Shown in pieces: positions 62,062 to 64,000 of a DNA stretch of 64,000 bases. Location of the stretch: NCBI GenBank assembly GCA_020847985.1, contig JADLBC010000060.1, forward strand, positions 1 to 64,000. Direction: 5' to 3'. This DNA is from Dehalococcoidia bacterium (lineage in GTDB: Bacteria; Chloroflexota; Dehalococcoidia; Tepidiformales; Tepidiformaceae). The translations under genes and the position numbers were made by a program. Position 1 is the first letter of the stretch; each line of letters starts with the position of its first letter. The notes beneath the pieces were generated by a model, which worked only from the letters and a program-made list of their open reading frames with translations, searched no databases and was not told where the DNA came from.

Positions 62062-64000
62062 TCAGGCGGCGGTGGTGTGGTCGATCGCTTCAAGAACGCG
62101 GATGAGGTCCTCTGGCTCCAGGGGCACCGGCAGGAAGGCGTCGCATCCCAGCGGCTTCCAGGAACGCTCGAACTCGTCGCGGTCGCGGGGACCGACGACG
62201 ACGAGGCGCGCGCGCGCGTTTGGCGCGCCGGGCCGGCGAATGTGCTGGCCGATGAGCTCCTGCACGTTCGGCAGGCCACCATCGACGACGACGGTGAACG
62301 CTCGCCAGCTATCGGAGAGCAGCTTGCCCTCGATCGTGTTCTCGGCCTGCACGAGCTTCACGCCGGTGCGGCGGGCGAGCACACGTTCGACAAGTTGGCG
62401 GCGGGACCAGTCGCCGTCGATGTGAAGGATGGAGAGCGGCGCGGTTCGCGCCCCGGCTGGCGCCGCTTCGCCGCTGCGCCGGGCGAGGGGGAGAAAGACG
62501 GTGAAACGCGTCCCCTTGCCGGGCACGCTATCGACCTGGATGGAGCCGTACATGGCCTCGACGAGGGCCTTGCTCAACACCAGGCCCAGGCCGGTGCCTT
62601 CGATGCCCCGGCGGTCGGCGTCGAGGCGCTCGAAGGGGTTGAACATGCGGCTCATTTTTTCGGGGGCGATTCCGGGACCGTTGTCGACGACGCTGATGGC
62701 CACACGGCCGGCGCGGGTCACGCCAGAACGAATGACGACGGTGCCGCCCGCTTCGTTGTACTTAATGGCGTTCGATACCAGGTTCAGGAGCACCTGCTTG
62801 AGGCGCGCCGCGTCGGCGAGCACGCCGGTGACATCCGGGCCGTCGTCGCGGCGGAGGGTGATGTGCGCGGCCGCCGCAAGGGGCGCCGTCATCTCCATCA
62901 CCTGGCCGATGACGTCGCCGCAGCGCACCGGCGCAATCTCGACCTTCATCCGGCCGGCTTCGATGCGGGAGATGTCGAGCACCTCGTCGATGAGGCGCAG
63001 GAGGTGCTGGCCCGAGCTCATGATGTAGTCGACGTTCTCGCGCTGCTCCGGCGTAAGGTCCTCGAGCTGGAGGAGCTGGCCAAAGCCGAGGACGGCGTTC
63101 ATTGGCGTGCGCAGCTCATGGCTCATGCGCGAGAGGAACTGGCTCTTGGCGGCGTTAGCCGTGTCGGCGGAATCGCGCGCGGTGCCAAGCTCCTGCACCT
63201 GGGCCTCGAGCTGAACTCGCATCCGCTCAAGGCCGGCATTGAGGTTGAGGTTATCGAGGATGACGACGAGCTGCCGCACCAGCGCCAGGCCGAGCACGAC
63301 CACGATCAGGGCGAGCGACACGCGATGCGCGCCGAACCCATCGTCCCACCCCACGTACGCGCCCAGGCCGATCATCGCGGCGGCGGTGAAGATGGGCACC
63401 AGGTTGTGGGCACGGCTTACGGCGACCTGGCGCTCATCTTCGCGCGCGACCTGGATCCCGCTTCGCACACGGGTGAACGCCCCGATGCCAACGAGAAGGT
63501 AGCCTGCCATCCAACCGGCATCGATGAACCCGGGCGTATAGCCGCCCCGCAGGTCGGCGTAGAGGAACGCGGAATCGGCAGCGACAAACGCCGCGACACC
63601 CCCGCCGAGGCCCAGGAAGACGCTGGCGTCGCGCCTCAGGCCAACGCGGTAGGCGAGCGTGATCACCGCCCAGAGCAGCGTGATGTCGGTCACGGGGTAA
63701 GCAGTCGCGAGGGCGACTTCGAGGCGAGTTCCGGTGCTCCCGGCCATGGTGGGTTCCATGACGAACGCCCAGCCCACCGCCGTGAGCGCCAGTGCCAGGC
63801 TCGATCCCTCGAACAGCGCTCGCAGCTGCGCGTGCCAGCGGCGCTGGCTCCCGACCATTGTCATGCCCGAGACCAGGAAGAGCGTCCCGCCCAGGTAGAA
63901 GGCATCCGCGATGGACGGGAAGGGATCGGTCTTGAGGATGATCTCGTCGTAGGCCCAGATCCACTCGGCCACGGACCAGCAGAGCACCCCGGCAGCGAAG
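62062..64000 (-). CDS. Membrane sensor histidine kinase with degenerate receiver, N-terminus beyond window
   Basis: The frame stays open past 63987 to the window edge, so the true start lies outside. The visible product has an N-terminal multi-helix membrane sensor (several helices, e.g. YPVTDITLLWAVITLAY), a coiled-coil linker and HisKA (SHELRTPMNAVLGFG). The ATPase (GTGLGLVLSK) and a C-terminal receiver-like domain follow. In the receiver (LHIDGD; VVVDGGLPN; PVPLEP) the phospho-acceptor Asp is present but the conserved Lys is lost, so it looks like a pseudo-receiver. The HisKA is closely similar to that of the kinase at 58731-60542, indicating paralogy. Confidence 0.87.
   Translation of the reverse strand, partial: FAAGVLCWSVAEWIWAYDEIILKTDPFPSIADAFYLGGTLFLVSGMTMVGSQRRWHAQLRALFEGSSLALALTAVGWAFVMEPTMAGSTGTRLEVALATAYPVTDITLLWAVITLAYRVGLRRDASVFLGLGGGVAAFVAADSAFLYADLRGGYTPGFIDAGWMAGYLLVGIGAFTRVRSGIQVAREDERQVAVSRAHNLVPIFTAAAMIGLGAYVGWDDGFGAHRVSLALIVVVLGLALVRQLVVILDNLNLNAGLERMRVQLEAQVQELGTARDSADTANAAKSQFLSRMSHELRTPMNAVLGFGQLLQLEDLTPEQRENVDYIMSSGQHLLRLIDEVLDISRIEAGRMKVEIAPVRCGDVIGQVMEMTAPLAAAAHITLRRDDGPDVTGVLADAARLKQVLLNLVSNAIKYNEAGGTVVIRSGVTRAGRVAISVVDNGPGIAPEKMSRMFNPFERLDADRRGIEGTGLGLVLSKALVEAMYGSIQVDSVPGKGTRFTVFLPLARRSGEAAPAGARTAPLSILHIDGDWSRRQLVERVLARRTGVKLVQAENTIEGKLLSDSWRAFTVVVDGGLPNVQELIGQHIRRPGAPNARARLVVVGPRDRDEFERSWKPLGCDAFLPVPLEPEDLIRVLEAIDHTTAA

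Noticed and set aside
1-64000. rRNA, tmRNA, RNase P, riboswitch or replication-origin sequences
   Set aside because: Nothing resembling rRNA, the tested riboswitch families (including a c-di-GMP-type element in the gap near 61.8 kb), or DnaA-box clusters was seen by eye.

Overview
The window is a gene-dense, high-GC bacterial chromosome segment. It carries one tRNA, about 56 protein genes or gene remnants, and few gaps over 200 bases. The mix suggests an aerobic or facultative heterotroph from the Chloroflexota, perhaps a Dehalococcoidia/Tepidiforma-like lineage. Pointers are FMN/F420-type LLM oxidoreductases, a PPOX-family flavoprotein, Tat-exported lipoprotein peptide-binding proteins, family III CoA transferases, an ADP-forming acyl-CoA synthetase, a malyl-CoA-lyase-like enzyme and a MoxR/VWA pair. 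No rRNA or marker protein fixes the taxonomy, so it is inference.

Layout. 0-1.4 kb: a probable genomic-island scar, with an AbiEi-like antitoxin gene cut by the window edge and the C-terminal remnant of a large serine recombinase running into the 3' end of tRNA-Asn(GTT). 1.4-3.6 kb (+): MoxR-type AAA ATPase and GNAT, behind a near-consensus promoter. 3.6-10.3 kb (-): LLM oxidoreductase, HAD phosphatase, membrane-anchored phosphodiester-glycosidase-like protein, PadR regulator with its HAAS-type membrane partner, M20 peptidase and DAHP synthase. 10.4-14.9 kb (+): rRNA/tRNA uracil methyltransferase, maf, alpha/beta hydrolase, YjbQ and fumC. 14.9-19.7 kb (-): DUF6886-like protein, two-subunit ADP-forming acyl-CoA synthetase, PanE-like reductase and an epimerase-like SDR. 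19.8-26.3 kb (-): Dpp/Opp-type uptake genes (two permeases and a binding protein, no ATPases), a second binding protein and a CDF metal exporter. 26.4-32.8 kb: mfd, NIPSNAP, DUF4395, FtsB/DivIC-like and tilS. 32.8-37.8 kb (-): PPOX-family protein, CysQ/IMPase, LLM oxidoreductase, CapA-like and HDOD proteins. 37.9-42.1 kb: the Gln-rich VWA protein, an Ala-rich small protein, a PilZ protein and an SDR.

42.1-52.4 kb is a catabolic and transport block: lipoprotein, GntR, TetR, two family III CoA transferases, acyl-CoA dehydrogenase, MmgE/PrpD and a third binding protein on the minus strand, with a malyl/citramalyl-CoA-lyase-type gene divergent from it. Together these look like uptake and CoA-dependent breakdown of a dicarboxylic or branched organic acid, with C5 acids such as itaconate or mesaconate the closest known precedent. 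A single-chain biotin-dependent acyl-CoA carboxylase lies 2.3 kb further on. 52.5-64 kb is dominated by signalling: a chemoreceptor, then receiver / hybrid histidine kinase / receiver-HD-GYP as an overlapping operon, and a paralogous membrane histidine kinase that runs off the right edge.

Many adjacent genes overlap by 1-11 bases, indicating tight translational coupling. Long ORFs opposite real genes (up to 1345 codons) are products of GC-rich codon usage and are not annotated.
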